DNA of 64,000 bases from an uncultured Eubacteriales bacterium. GTDB lineage: Bacteria; Bacillota; Clostridia; Oscillospirales; UBA644. The stretch's first letter is position 1; each line of letters begins with the position of its first letter. Location of the stretch: the NCBI GenBank assembly GCA_934454405.1, contig CAKSFN010000002.1, positions 106,332 to 170,331 on the forward strand, given 5' to 3'. The translations under genes and the position numbers were made by a program. This document shows positions 33,510 to 41,842 of this stretch, piece by piece. The notes under the pieces were generated by a model, which saw nothing but the letters and a program-made list of their open reading frames with translations, ran no database searches and was not told where the DNA came from.

Positions 33510-33680
33510 CTATTTTACCAGATCACTCTTTTCCACATATCGGGAGAGGTCTTCGACAGTCGGACACATAGTCTTATATATCGTGTAATTTACACCTGAT
33601 GAGCCCTCACGACGAAATACATTCCAATGGGTCTTTTTCTCTTCAACAGTAAAACATTTTCCTTTTTTACCGATAATCAA
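33510..33680 (-). CDS. Small unknown protein with TTG start (56 residues)
   Basis: A minus-strand frame begins with TTG at 33680, eight bases after a perfect AGGAGG, and reads 'IIGKKGKCFTVEEKKTHWNV' through 'YTIYKTMCPTVEDLSRYVEK' to a TAG at 33510. No in-frame ATG lies upstream. A consensus promoter (33729-33757) precedes it. The protein is charged, with two Cys and no membrane helix, and has no family I recognise. The ribosome site and promoter make it a credible gene. Confidence 0.65.
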   Translation of the reverse strand: MIIGKKGKCFTVEEKKTHWNVFRREGSSGVNYTIYKTMCPTVEDLSRYVEKSDLVK

Positions 33681-33728
33681 TATATCGTCCTCCTTGAATC
33701 AATAAGTGGCAATCCTATATTTTGACAT

Positions 33729-33757
33729 ATTATAACACGAGTTTCCAAAAAAATCAA
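33729..33757 (-). promoter_or_regulatory. Promoter of the 56-residue gene
   Basis: Minus-strand TTGATT (33757-33752), 17-bp spacer and TATAAT (33734-33729), about 49 bp before the TTG start. Confidence 0.75.
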
Positions 33758-33830
33758 GACAAATTCCAATAAAACTTCTTATGTATATCAAAACGAATAC
33801 CATACGATAAAAGCCAACGCATAAAACTGC

Positions 33831-33853
33831 CCCCGATCGAAAAACGACCGGGG
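33831..33853 (-). terminator. Terminator of the dehydrogenase gene
   Basis: CCCCGGTCG / CGATCGGGG stem (one G-U) read on the minus strand, followed by GCAGTTTT. Confidence 0.65.
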
Positions 33854-33890
33854 ACAAAAAATCTGTTTATCAACTTCTTCGACAAAAGGT

Positions 33891-34916
33891 TCAGCAATAG
33901 AATTCCATCGGATATGTCAGGTATTCGTTGGGTGCGAGTTGATCGGCGGTCACATAGCCTGCGGGAGCGGCAAGAAGGCTCGGAAGTCTGTTGACAACCG
34001 TAGCGCAGGTGTGTTCCACGGTGGCAGGTTTGACAACGTGAAACTCCGTGTCGGGTTCGCCCGTGATTTTCCAGTCGCACATATCGCCGTCATCGGGACC
34101 GTAAACCTTGCCTATGGTTTCTTCCTCAATAGTTATGCCCTGCATGGTCTCAATCGTAACAACCGCGGACATACCTATGCAGCGACCGGCTTTAATGGTC
34201 TTGCCGAGCGTGGAAGACTCTATATCGTGGTCAATGATATAGGGAACGTGTTTTTGTGTAATGGATTTAACGGTCAGACCGAGTTTGTTTGCCAACGCTT
34301 CGCTGGCGTTCCACGCGTATGACGGTTCAAAGGAATCGGGATGGGCTATCTGCTGCTCAAACTCTTCTTTGGACAGGTCGCAACCGTGGGCATTCGCAAG
34401 CGCCAGACCGTATTCGTCAACATTGTAACTGTATGCGCCCTTGATTTTTGTGATCTTGTGGCAACCGCCCGCAACCAGCGCAACCATATTGATCCAAAAG
34501 ATATCCTGCATGCCGCTGCCCGTAACGGTGCAGCCGGTTTCTTTCGCAAGCGCGTCAAGACGGTTGATCTGCGCCGCTGATGTCGTCCACGGGAAGATTG
34601 CTTCCTCACAGGTGGTAATCACATTGATGCCGCGCGCCACGCATTTTTCCACATGCTCATAGATGTCGCCGATGAAACTGAATAATGTTACAATGGCAAC
34701 GTCCGCATCGCACGAATCGAGAACTTTGTCAGCATCGTTGGAGATGATAACACCGGTTTTCAACCCGAGCCCCGCAAAATCACCGACATCCTGTCCCACA
34801 ACCGCGGGATTAACGTCGATAGCACCGACTATCTGCGCGCCGTGTTCGTGCAGATAACGAAGAATGTACTTGCTCATTTTTCCGCAACCGTACTGTACAA
34901 CTTTGATCTTTTCCAT
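33891..34916 (-). CDS. DapB-like / 2,4-diaminopentanoate dehydrogenase-like oxidoreductase
   Basis: This 341-residue NAD(P)-dependent enzyme has an N-terminal Rossmann motif 'VVQYGCGKMSKYILRYL'. It then shows the pattern of dihydrodipicolinate-reductase-like proteins used in ornithine fermentation (Ord). Conserved stretches include 'VITTCEEAIFPW' and 'TGSGMQDIFWINM'. I chose ATG 34916 because AAGGAGG precedes it. No other ornithine-degradation genes are nearby, so the true substrate may be a different amino or imino compound. It is expressed from a MerR-type promoter next to a MerR regulator gene. Confidence 0.8.
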   Translation of the reverse strand: MEKIKVVQYGCGKMSKYILRYLHEHGAQIVGAIDVNPAVVGQDVGDFAGLGLKTGVIISNDADKVLDSCDADVAIVTLFSFIGDIYEHVEKCVARGINVITTCEEAIFPWTTSAAQINRLDALAKETGCTVTGSGMQDIFWINMVALVAGGCHKITKIKGAYSYNVDEYGLALANAHGCDLSKEEFEQQIAHPDSFEPSYAWNASEALANKLGLTVKSITQKHVPYIIDHDIESSTLGKTIKAGRCIGMSAVVTIETMQGITIEEETIGKVYGPDDGDMCDWKITGEPDTEFHVVKPATVEHTCATVVNRLPSLLAAPAGYVTADQLAPNEYLTYPMEFYC

Positions 34917-35022
34917 GGGAAAATCCTCCTTAAAAATTGTGTATGACGCAGACTGAATGTGCACAGTCTGTAAAGTACGCCGTTTCTCTACCCTTTTAAT
35001 TTGAATATACCCTTTTTGTTTT

Positions 35023-35053
35023 ATTATATACCCTCATGCCGGATGAGAGTCAA
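35023..35053 (-). promoter_or_regulatory. MerR-type promoter with 19-bp spacer and central dyad
   Basis: Minus-strand TTGACT (35053-35048) and TATAAT (35028-35023) are separated by 19 bp, two more than optimal, as in MerR-activated promoters. The spacer holds the dyad CTCAT-CCGGC-ATGAG, extended to ACTCTCAT / ATGAGGGT. It drives the dehydrogenase gene and sits just downstream of a MerR gene. Confidence 0.85.
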
Positions 35054-35076
35054 TACGGTTCATAAAAATTTTACAA

Positions 35077-35925
35077 TTACGCTTCGCCGAAAGTCACCGG
35101 AACTTGCAGACGCAGGAACATATTACGTCGGTTACTGTCAAAAACATTGAATTCGGTCAAGACTTCGCAGATATAATCACCGCTGACGCGCCAGCCGCCG
35201 GCATGGCAGGCTTCAAGAAGCCTGTCGGCGTAACGAACCTCGTCGTCGTAACTGTCAAGATAAATGCACGCGTACATACCGCTGTCAAGCACCGTCGCGT
35301 CGCGGAAATTTTCCACGTCGCGGTAATCAAGAAAAACAAAAACGTCTTTTGCTTCAAAGCGTCCGGCAAGAAAGTTTTCCCTTGTAATGCTTGTTCCCGT
35401 CGCGTAAGAATGAATGTGCGAAAAACCGCGATTCATCAGAGCCTGTCGCAGGTACATCAATTCACGCTCATAGGCATAAATATCCGTGTCATAGAAATTG
35501 TCGCGGCACGGCAAGCCCCACAGATAGCGACGGTCTATATATTCAAGGGCAATTGTGCCTTTAACGGGAGATTTCCGATACCGCTCCACGCTGGCAATAG
35601 CCCTTTCCACGGCATTATGACGGGCTTTTAACTCCCGCATCTGACTGTGCAGCTGCTCATTCTTGCGAATCAGGATAGTCTCTATCAGCGTGATGTCTTC
35701 CTTTTTCAGTATATCCGCAATTTCGGCAAGGCTCATGCCCAATTCTTTCATATATGCTATCATGTCCAAACGCGCATTTTGAGCCATATCATAATAACGA
35801 TATCCGCTTTGCGGGTCTTTGCGCCGCGGGTGCAGCAACCCGAGTTCATCATAAAGGCGCAGCGTTGCCACCGTCAGGTTGTTGATTTCCGCCATTTTTC
35901 CGATAGATAATAATTCGTTTTGCAT
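35077..35925 (-). CDS. MerR-family transcriptional activator with effector-binding C-terminus
   Basis: This 282-residue regulator has an N-terminal MerR winged helix ('LSIGKMAEINNLTVATLRLY', 'RKDPQSGYRYYDMAQ'). A long coiled-coil dimerisation helix (about residues 80-118) and a C-terminal domain of about 150 residues resembling BmrR/GyrI-type small-molecule sensors follow. I chose ATG 35925, with GAGGTG upstream. It should distort and activate the 19-bp-spacer promoter immediately downstream, which controls the dehydrogenase. The inducer is unknown but would logically be that enzyme's substrate or a toxic analogue. Confidence 0.9.
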   Translation of the reverse strand: MQNELLSIGKMAEINNLTVATLRLYDELGLLHPRRKDPQSGYRYYDMAQNARLDMIAYMKELGMSLAEIADILKKEDITLIETILIRKNEQLHSQMRELKARHNAVERAIASVERYRKSPVKGTIALEYIDRRYLWGLPCRDNFYDTDIYAYERELMYLRQALMNRGFSHIHSYATGTSITRENFLAGRFEAKDVFVFLDYRDVENFRDATVLDSGMYACIYLDSYDDEVRYADRLLEACHAGGWRVSGDYICEVLTEFNVFDSNRRNMFLRLQVPVTFGEA

Positions 35926-36027
35926 AAGCACACCTCAAAACTCTCATCTTGATATAGAGTTTAACAGAATATTTACATTTTGTCAAGTCTCCTTTAAGGC
36001 ACAATTCTTAATCAACTTTATACATAT

Positions 36028-36064
36028 AAACCATAACCACCGGTAGAACCGGTGGTTATGGTTT
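36028..36064. repeat. Perfect 17-bp palindromic hairpin with 3-base loop
   Basis: AAACCATAACCACCGGT, loop AGA, then its exact reverse complement. There is no U-run on the plus strand and only a poor one on the minus strand. The perfection and tiny loop are unusual for a simple terminator and resemble REP-like or IS200-type folded repeats. Confidence 0.7.
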
Positions 36065-36141
36065 AAGCTGGATACGTTCTCATTATTGCAGAACTGTATG
36101 CTGCTATATAAAGATTATGTTGAATATGAATATACTCAAAT

Positions 36142-37071
36142 TTAACCGCCGAGATATTCTTCAAGGCACAGTCCTGAATTTTTGATTTTCTCAGCTTCGC
36201 CTATACCCACATAGCGATAGTGCCACGGTTCATAACTTGTTCCCGTCACACCCTCTTTATCCGCAGGGTAACGAAGAATAAAGCCGTATCTGTAAGCGTT
36301 TTCGGCAAGCCATGCGTAAGCCGTGGAGGATCTTGTTCCGCCCGTTGCGTTTATATCAACGGCAAGCCCGGACTGATGCTCGCTGCAACCGGGTAAAGCC
36401 GCCCACCTGAGAGCAAGCTGTCGGGCTTTTTCATAGGAATAGCCCTGATTCTGATACTGCTTTATGTAATCGTTGAGAACAGCCTCCTGAGACGCGTAGC
36501 TTCTGTACCCGGAGCGAATGAACATATTCACTCCTTCTTTCCTTGCATCGTCGAGCATTTCTTTCAGATGAGGATATATAACGCGCCCGACATACCGTCC
36601 GTCCATTTTTGCGGTCTGAGGAACAAACTCTCTCGGAAGAGGATTATTTTTGTTGACCAGTCTGAGAAGCGATATCTCGGAAACGACGGTTTGCTGCGTC
36701 GTTTGAGGCTGCGAGGCGGACGTTTGCTCCGAATCGAAAGATTGAGAGGGCGCTTCCGCCGAGCTTATCTCAGGTTTGTCCTCTCCCCCTGCCGTCGGCT
36801 GAGCGGTTGAAGACGACGCTTCGGAAAAGCTCTCGTAATACGGAATAATTCTTTTTTCCGTTTCAAGCGTTATATCGGAAAAAGCCGAATACGAGGATAT
36901 ACGCGAATACGCAGTCCGGGAAGCCTGTTGTTCACCTGCTTCCGCGACCGTATAATTCAATTCTTCGGAAACGTTGCCCTGCTGACCTCCGCGCAACAAC
37001 AAAGGAACCAGAACGGCTCCGATTACGGCGACGGATGCAACGACAGACGTTGCGATAACTCTGATTTTCAT
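36142..37071 (-). CDS. D-alanyl-D-alanine carboxypeptidase, VanY/M15B family
   Basis: This is a membrane-anchored zinc peptidase that trims the stem peptide of peptidoglycan. Residues 1-25 form a signal anchor, then a Ser/Thr/Gln-rich linker of about 100 residues. The catalytic domain follows with 'IRSGYRSYASQ', 'GCSEHQSGLAVDI' and 'YEPWHYRYVG', giving the H-x6-D and W-H metal-binding residues. The ATG at 37071 lies 4 bases after the stop of a small upstream frame and has no good ribosome site, suggesting coupling. A GTG at 37104 is an alternative start. Confidence 0.88.
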   Translation of the reverse strand: MKIRVIATSVVASVAVIGAVLVPLLLRGGQQGNVSEELNYTVAEAGEQQASRTAYSRISSYSAFSDITLETEKRIIPYYESFSEASSSTAQPTAGGEDKPEISSAEAPSQSFDSEQTSASQPQTTQQTVVSEISLLRLVNKNNPLPREFVPQTAKMDGRYVGRVIYPHLKEMLDDARKEGVNMFIRSGYRSYASQEAVLNDYIKQYQNQGYSYEKARQLALRWAALPGCSEHQSGLAVDINATGGTRSSTAYAWLAENAYRYGFILRYPADKEGVTGTSYEPWHYRYVGIGEAEKIKNSGLCLEEYLGG

Positions 37072-37075
37072 TTTT

Positions 37076-37237
37076 TTACACGACAGAAGCGTTGCCACCC
37101 TCACAACGCCCCGTCAAACCTCCGGGAATTTTCAGATATCTTAATTCTCCTTCTATACCGCGCGGCAGCGCTTCCGCGCCAAGCGTTATATCTTCCCCGT
37201 CGAAAAGCATTTTGCATAATCCCTTGCTTTCCGACAT
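37076..37237 (-). CDS. Possible small protein between the PrsA-like and VanY-like genes
   Basis: A 53-codon minus-strand frame (ATG 37237, or more plausibly ATG 37210 with AAGGGA upstream) fills the gap between two genes and stops 4 bases before the VanY-like ATG. It reads 'MLFDGEDITLGAEALPRGIE', then 'GELRYLKIPGGLTG'. Codon use resembles the neighbours. No family is recognised. It could be a real coupled gene or a decayed fragment. Confidence 0.45.
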   Translation of the reverse strand: MSESKGLCKMLFDGEDITLGAEALPRGIEGELRYLKIPGGLTGRCEGGNASVV

Positions 37238-37261
37238 TATTTTTGTAAAGCTATGCGGTTT

Positions 37262-38722
37262 TCAGCTCGCGGATGAGCCGTTTGCGGCCGGCACATCCTT
37301 CCAGATTCCGGAAGCATCCCCCGTTTCCGTATCGGTCTTCCCGATAAGCTTTTCAATTTCCGCCCTGTAATACTCGTTCAGAAGAGCAGCGTTTACGATA
37401 AAATCTCTGTAAAGGATACCGTATGAGTCAAAATAGATATAAACCATACCGGAAGATGTCTCAAAAATCTCAACATCGCCGGAAGTCCTTTTCCCGTTAT
37501 AAAGCCATTTGTTTATCTGCGTAAAAAGAGTGTATCCCTTATACACGTTTTTGTGATAGCCCTCTTCGTTTTCTTTGTTGGGGTCTTTGCTGTATTTTTT
37601 TACAAGCTCAATAAAATCATCCTTGGTCCCGGAGCTTGCTTCCCATGCGGAGTTGACCTCTCCGGAAGAAGACGTTTCAACAAGCATCTCGTAAAAGTTT
37701 ACAAGCTTATAGTCTCTTGTATCCTTTTCTATATAATAGATAACAAACGTTGCGCCGTTCGAAGACGCGTCCACCAAATACACGTCGCCCTTTGCCCTTT
37801 CGGGAGAGCTTATCCAGCCGTAAAAGTCTTTGTCGTAGTCGTCAAAATACTTTCCGTTGAAATTGTATGTCAGCGTTACGTCGGCAGTTCCGTAAGAAGC
37901 GAGCATGTTCGTCGTCATAAAGTTATTTGAATAACCGTCCGCGAAAGCCGTTTCGGAGGAAGTATAATGCTCCTTAAAATACTTCGCTGTTTCAAGAAGC
38001 GTCATATTCGCAAGCCCGGGGATCTCGTCAAGATTCAGTCCCTGACTTTTGGAGTCCTCATTGAAAAATGCAAGACGCACGGTGTAGGCGTCGATCTCAT
38101 CCTTTCGCTTCTCGTAGTATGCGCTTCTTTCTTCATCAGAAAAAGTCTTGTCTTTTCCGAGATTTTCAACATATTGATTATAGACGGAAAGAACTTCGAA
38201 ATAGTTTTTTATATCGTCAACGATGACGCCGATACCAAAAACGGATTCCGTATACTCTTCCACGGACTTGGCTTTGCCGCTGCTGACGGCAGAAGACGCC
38301 GTTTTATCAAAATTTTTAAGCTGGGATGATACAAACTCCTCCGACGGAGAAATCCCTGCTCCCGTCGCCTCGGCGTAGACGGAATAAAGCTCCTTGCAAT
38401 ATGATACCGTATAATCGGTAAAAAACTGCGCCCATGTCAAATCCGTGCTTCCCTCGACGGCGCATTTCTGCTCGTCAAAGCTCTTTTTCGTGTCGGGCAG
38501 ATTCTTCGATGATGAGTTACTGTTCAAAAACGATTGAACGGAGGCGGAATACAGCACCTGAAACTCAAGCGCCGTAATGTTTCTTCCGGAAACCTTCATT
38601 GCAATCTGCTCTGACTTCTCCTTTCTTGCGCGCTCGCTCTTGCTCGAGCATGCGGAAAAAGTAAAAAGCGATAATATCATACACAAGCACAGCAATATTG
38701 CAACAACGAAATTTTTTCTCAT
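37262..38722 (-). CDS. PrsA/SurA-like lipoprotein
   Basis: This 486-residue lipoprotein has a signal peptide with lipobox FSAC (Cys near residue 25) followed by a charged linker. The N-terminal part resembles the SurA_N chaperone fold ('ERARKEKSEQIAMKVSGRNI'). The central and C-terminal parts are weakly similar to foldase proteins, without a clear parvulin catalytic signature. It probably assists folding of exported proteins outside the membrane. It is followed by a carboxypeptidase gene, consistent with an envelope role. Confidence in the precise family is moderate. Confidence 0.7.
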   Translation of the reverse strand: MRKNFVVAILLCLCMILSLFTFSACSSKSERARKEKSEQIAMKVSGRNITALEFQVLYSASVQSFLNSNSSSKNLPDTKKSFDEQKCAVEGSTDLTWAQFFTDYTVSYCKELYSVYAEATGAGISPSEEFVSSQLKNFDKTASSAVSSGKAKSVEEYTESVFGIGVIVDDIKNYFEVLSVYNQYVENLGKDKTFSDEERSAYYEKRKDEIDAYTVRLAFFNEDSKSQGLNLDEIPGLANMTLLETAKYFKEHYTSSETAFADGYSNNFMTTNMLASYGTADVTLTYNFNGKYFDDYDKDFYGWISSPERAKGDVYLVDASSNGATFVIYYIEKDTRDYKLVNFYEMLVETSSSGEVNSAWEASSGTKDDFIELVKKYSKDPNKENEEGYHKNVYKGYTLFTQINKWLYNGKRTSGDVEIFETSSGMVYIYFDSYGILYRDFIVNAALLNEYYRAEIEKLIGKTDTETGDASGIWKDVPAANGSSAS

Positions 38723-38738
38723 TTTTCCTCCGATCTGA

Positions 38739-39044
38739 TTAACAGTCCATTAAAAAAATATCAAGGTCAACGGTTCCGTCTTCTCTGAAAACCACGCCCT
38801 CTTCCTCAAGCAGCTTCCGTTGAACGTCTTCGCCGCCGAAAGCAAAAGCCGACGAAGTTCTGCCTTCTCGGTTGACGACCCTGTGACAGGGAATCACGCC
38901 CGGCTCGGGATTAACATGAAGCGCGTAACCGACAACACGGGCAAGGCGGGGATTGCCCGACATTGCGGCTATCATACCGTAAGTCGCAACCTTTCCCCGC
39001 GGTATCCGTTTAACATTTTCATAAATGCGTTCAAATGTGTTCAT
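38739..39044 (-). CDS. MGMT/alkyltransferase-like DNA-binding protein
   Basis: This 101-residue protein corresponds to the C-terminal active domain of O6-alkylguanine-DNA alkyltransferases, with helix-turn-helix 'VATYGMIAAMSGNPRLARVV' and the active-site motif 'IPCHRVV' near residue 52. The N-terminal domain of full-length Ogt is missing, as is normal for the short MGMT-like group. The acceptor Cys is retained, so it may repair alkylated bases. It has a GGAGG site and precedes the lipoprotein gene by 16 bp. Confidence 0.93.
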   Translation of the reverse strand: MNTFERIYENVKRIPRGKVATYGMIAAMSGNPRLARVVGYALHVNPEPGVIPCHRVVNREGRTSSAFAFGGEDVQRKLLEEEGVVFREDGTVDLDIFLMDC

Positions 39045-39104
39045 TTCAAAAGCCTCCTCCGTCTGTATTCTTTCCTCGGACAGAGAAGAAATTCAGGCGA
39101 AAAA

Positions 39105-40070
39105 TCACGCCCAGGTCATAACGCCTTTTCCGCTGAAAGTCATAACCTCTTTAAGCGTTTTAACCGCTTTTTCAAGCCCCTCGCGCTGAGACATAAGGCT
39201 GTCCTCGTGCTCGATGGACATAACATAGTCGTAATCAATTGTGCGGAGCGCGGAAACTATCTCGCGCCAGCCGTCCTCGCCTATACCGTAGCCTATCGTT
39301 CTGAACACCCACGAACGGTTCATAACATCGCTGTAATGCTTATAGTCAAGCACGCCGTTTACGGCGGTGTTCGCCTTGTCTATGCGGGTATCTTTTGCGT
39401 GGAAATGCCACATACAATCTTTGAGAGCCTTTATCGCCTGTGCGGGCTCTATGCCCTGCCAAACAAGGTGCGAGGGGTCGAAGTTTGCGCCTATTTCAGA
39501 ACCGACAGCAGCGCGAAGATTAAGAAGCGTCTCGGGATTGTAAACGCAAAAACCGGGATGCATCTCAAACGCAATTTTTGTCACGCCGTGCTCTCTTGCA
39601 AAAGCCGCCGTTTTCGTCCAATACGGGATAAGACATTCGTTCCACTGATAATCCCTGACCGCAAGAAAATCTTCCGGCCATGCGCAGGTGACCCAGTTCG
39701 GGTATTGCGAGTTCGGACTGTCGCCGGGGCAACCTGAAAATCCGACTATCGTATCAACGCCCATTTTTTCGCAAAGCAATATCGCTTTTCTGAATTGCTC
39801 ATCATAAGATTTTGCAATATCCTTATTCGGGTGAACAGGGTTGCCGTGACAGCTGAACGCCGAGATCATAAGGTCGTTCTTTTTCAAGGTGTCACGAAAA
39901 GCGTTAAGAGCCTTTTCATCGTTCAGAAGAATGTCGGGATCGGCGTGCGCTTTGCCCGGGTAGCCGCCGCAACCTATTTCAACTGCCTGTATGCCGAGAG
40001 ATGCGAAATATTTCGCGGCTTCCGCAAACGGAACGTCCGCAAGAAGATTTGTAAGAACTCCGAGTTTCAT
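39105..40070 (-). CDS. Sugar phosphate isomerase/epimerase family (TIM barrel)
   Basis: This 321-residue AP-endonuclease-2-type barrel shows 'GVLTNLLADVPFAEAAKYFA' at the N-terminus and metal-binding residues in 'AFEMHPGF', 'NFDPSHLVWQG', 'HFHAKDT' and 'SIEHED'. Such enzymes isomerise or epimerise keto-sugars or inositol derivatives. It is 18 bp downstream of a ThuA-like gene, a common pairing in sugar catabolism, and has a GGAGG site. The exact sugar is not evident and no sugar transporter is nearby. Confidence 0.9.
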   Translation of the reverse strand: MKLGVLTNLLADVPFAEAAKYFASLGIQAVEIGCGGYPGKAHADPDILLNDEKALNAFRDTLKKNDLMISAFSCHGNPVHPNKDIAKSYDEQFRKAILLCEKMGVDTIVGFSGCPGDSPNSQYPNWVTCAWPEDFLAVRDYQWNECLIPYWTKTAAFAREHGVTKIAFEMHPGFCVYNPETLLNLRAAVGSEIGANFDPSHLVWQGIEPAQAIKALKDCMWHFHAKDTRIDKANTAVNGVLDYKHYSDVMNRSWVFRTIGYGIGEDGWREIVSALRTIDYDYVMSIEHEDSLMSQREGLEKAVKTLKEVMTFSGKGVMTWA

Positions 40071-40088
40071 ATCAGAAAACCTCCGTAA

Positions 40089-40832
40089 TTACGCTTTTGA
40101 GGGGTCGTATCCTTCGATTTTTTCGGCGGGAACGACCTGCTGCCAGCAATCCATAACAACCTTGTTCGGATTATATGCCCAATAAACGGCGTTCTTTATA
40201 ACCTGAAGAACATTTTTGTCGTAATAGTTCGGATACGCCTCGTGTCCGTTTTGGAAATAGAAAATTTTTCCCGCGCCGCGATGGTACGTCACGCCGCTGC
40301 GGAAAACATTTCCGCCCTCGAACCAGCTGATAAATACGGTTTCGTCGGGTTCGGGAATAACGAACGGCTCGCCGTACATCTCCTCGTGTTCCACAAGGAA
40401 GTTATGCGGAAGGTCTTTGCATATCGGATGATTGGGATTAACCGCCCATACACGGCACTTTTCACCTACTTCTCTCCATTGAAGATTGCAGGTGCAGCCC
40501 GTGAGACGCGTGAAAGGAAGCGAGTGGTGCGCGGAATGAAGAGCGATAAAGCCCATTCCGTCGTTGACCCGTTGAACGATTCGGTTAACGACCTGCGGCT
40601 GAACCGCGCCGTGAGCAACGTGTCCCCACCAGATAAGGACATCCGTGTCGTTCAAAACCTCCTCCGAAAGTCCGTTTTCAGGCATATCGAGCGTTGCGAC
40701 GCGAATTTCAAAATCGTCGCAGGCAAGTCCGTTTTTGAGAGCGGTATGTATTCCCTCCGGATATACTTTCGCAATCGACGGCTCATTTTTCTCGTGAACA
40801 TATTCGTTGTAAACAGTAACTTTGACAGCCAT
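40089..40832 (-). CDS. ThuA-like trehalose-utilisation domain protein
   Basis: This 247-residue glutamine-amidotransferase-like protein contains 'DVLIWWGHVAHG', 'GMGFIALHSAHHSLPF' and 'AGKIFYFQNGHEAYP', characteristic of ThuA. ThuA proteins act in degradation of trehalose and related disaccharides, probably with a 3-keto intermediate. It is the first gene of a two-gene unit with the isomerase/epimerase. Confidence 0.9.
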   Translation of the reverse strand: MAVKVTVYNEYVHEKNEPSIAKVYPEGIHTALKNGLACDDFEIRVATLDMPENGLSEEVLNDTDVLIWWGHVAHGAVQPQVVNRIVQRVNDGMGFIALHSAHHSLPFTRLTGCTCNLQWREVGEKCRVWAVNPNHPICKDLPHNFLVEHEEMYGEPFVIPEPDETVFISWFEGGNVFRSGVTYHRGAGKIFYFQNGHEAYPNYYDKNVLQVIKNAVYWAYNPNKVVMDCWQQVVPAEKIEGYDPSKA

Positions 40833-40871
40833 TTTTTACACCTCAAAAGTTTAAGTATATTTTCTTTTATT

Positions 40872-41690
40872 TTAGCCTATTATGTTGCCGCATTTGGGAC
40901 AGGAAAGAGATTTTTCGCAGTCCGCGATTTTGTGAACAATGTCAAGTCCCGAAGTAACTTTGCCGAATGCCGCGTACTGTCCGTCAAGGTGAGACGATGT
41001 ATCATCGCAGATAAAGAACTGACTGCTTGCACTGTTGTTTTCCGACGTTCTCGCCATGGAAATGACGCCCGCTTCATGAGCAAGCTTGTTTTCAAACCCG
41101 TTCTCGGAAAACTCTCCGAAAATGCTGTTCTCGGAGCCGCCCGTGCCTGTGCCGGAGGGATCGCCGCCCTGAATCATAAACCCGTCTATAACACGATGAA
41201 AGATAAGACCGTCATAAAAGCCCTGTTTTGCAAGATAAGCAAAATTGCGGACGGAAACGGGAGCGACGTCGGGATAAAGCTCAAGTTCTATATCGCCGTA
41301 GTTTTCAACGGTTATTTTTACTTTTACGTTTTTTGAAAAGTCAACGCCGAAATCCGAAAATACCGTTTTAAGATAATCTTCCTTCATAACTTTTGCGGCG
41401 GCTTCGGAATATGTCGCGTCGGACTTGTTTTCACCGAGGGATTCGGGAAGAATCTCAACCTTGGTCATCACTATCTTTTCTTTCGGCGAAGATTGAAAGT
41501 CTTTTACAAGGTCTTCAAGTTTGTAACCGTTCTTTTTCGCGACTTCTTCAAAAGAAAATCCGCATTTGGAACAGGTATACGCCGATTCCGTGTTTGTGGT
41601 GCTTTGCATATCGGTTTTCTCCTTTTTGCCGCAGGCGCACAACGTCAATAACACTGCGGATACCATTAAAATCGAAATAATTTTTCTCAT
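40872..41690 (-). CDS. Cyclophilin-type peptidyl-prolyl isomerase lipoprotein
   Basis: This is a lipoprotein of about 272 residues. A signal peptide with lipobox LCAC (Cys near residue 19) is followed by a short segment with CSKCGF and then a cyclophilin domain (about residues 115-265). Its motifs include 'FHRVIDGFMIQGGDPSGTGTG', 'ISMARTSENNSASSQFFI' and 'AAFGKV'. A second Cys pair (CPKC) ends the protein, so CxxC pairs flank the domain. The ATG at 41690 has AGAGGT. It catalyses proline isomerisation in secreted proteins at the outer membrane face. Confidence 0.93.
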   Translation of the reverse strand: MRKIISILMVSAVLLTLCACGKKEKTDMQSTTNTESAYTCSKCGFSFEEVAKKNGYKLEDLVKDFQSSPKEKIVMTKVEILPESLGENKSDATYSEAAAKVMKEDYLKTVFSDFGVDFSKNVKVKITVENYGDIELELYPDVAPVSVRNFAYLAKQGFYDGLIFHRVIDGFMIQGGDPSGTGTGGSENSIFGEFSENGFENKLAHEAGVISMARTSENNSASSQFFICDDTSSHLDGQYAAFGKVTSGLDIVHKIADCEKSLSCPKCGNIIG

Positions 41691-41842
41691 TTGATACCTC
41701 TTTCGGCGGAACACCCGCGCTGATATAAATTTATTATATATATAATAATACAAACAACGAACGTTTTCAATAGATGTTACCGAAAAACCACACAAAAAAA
41801 CGGCGATTTGTCAATTTGCACAAATCGCCGCCATACCCTTTG

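Noticed and set aside
33332..33571. A 79-codon plus-strand frame
   Set aside because: It has no ribosome site and overlaps the better supported minus-strand 56-residue gene.
38820..39737. A 305-codon plus-strand open frame
   Set aside because: It is antisense to the alkyltransferase-like and isomerase genes, both of which have clear family motifs.
40242..41336. A 364-codon plus-strand open frame
   Set aside because: It is antisense to the ThuA-like and cyclophilin genes and spans the gap between them without a promoter or ribosome site.
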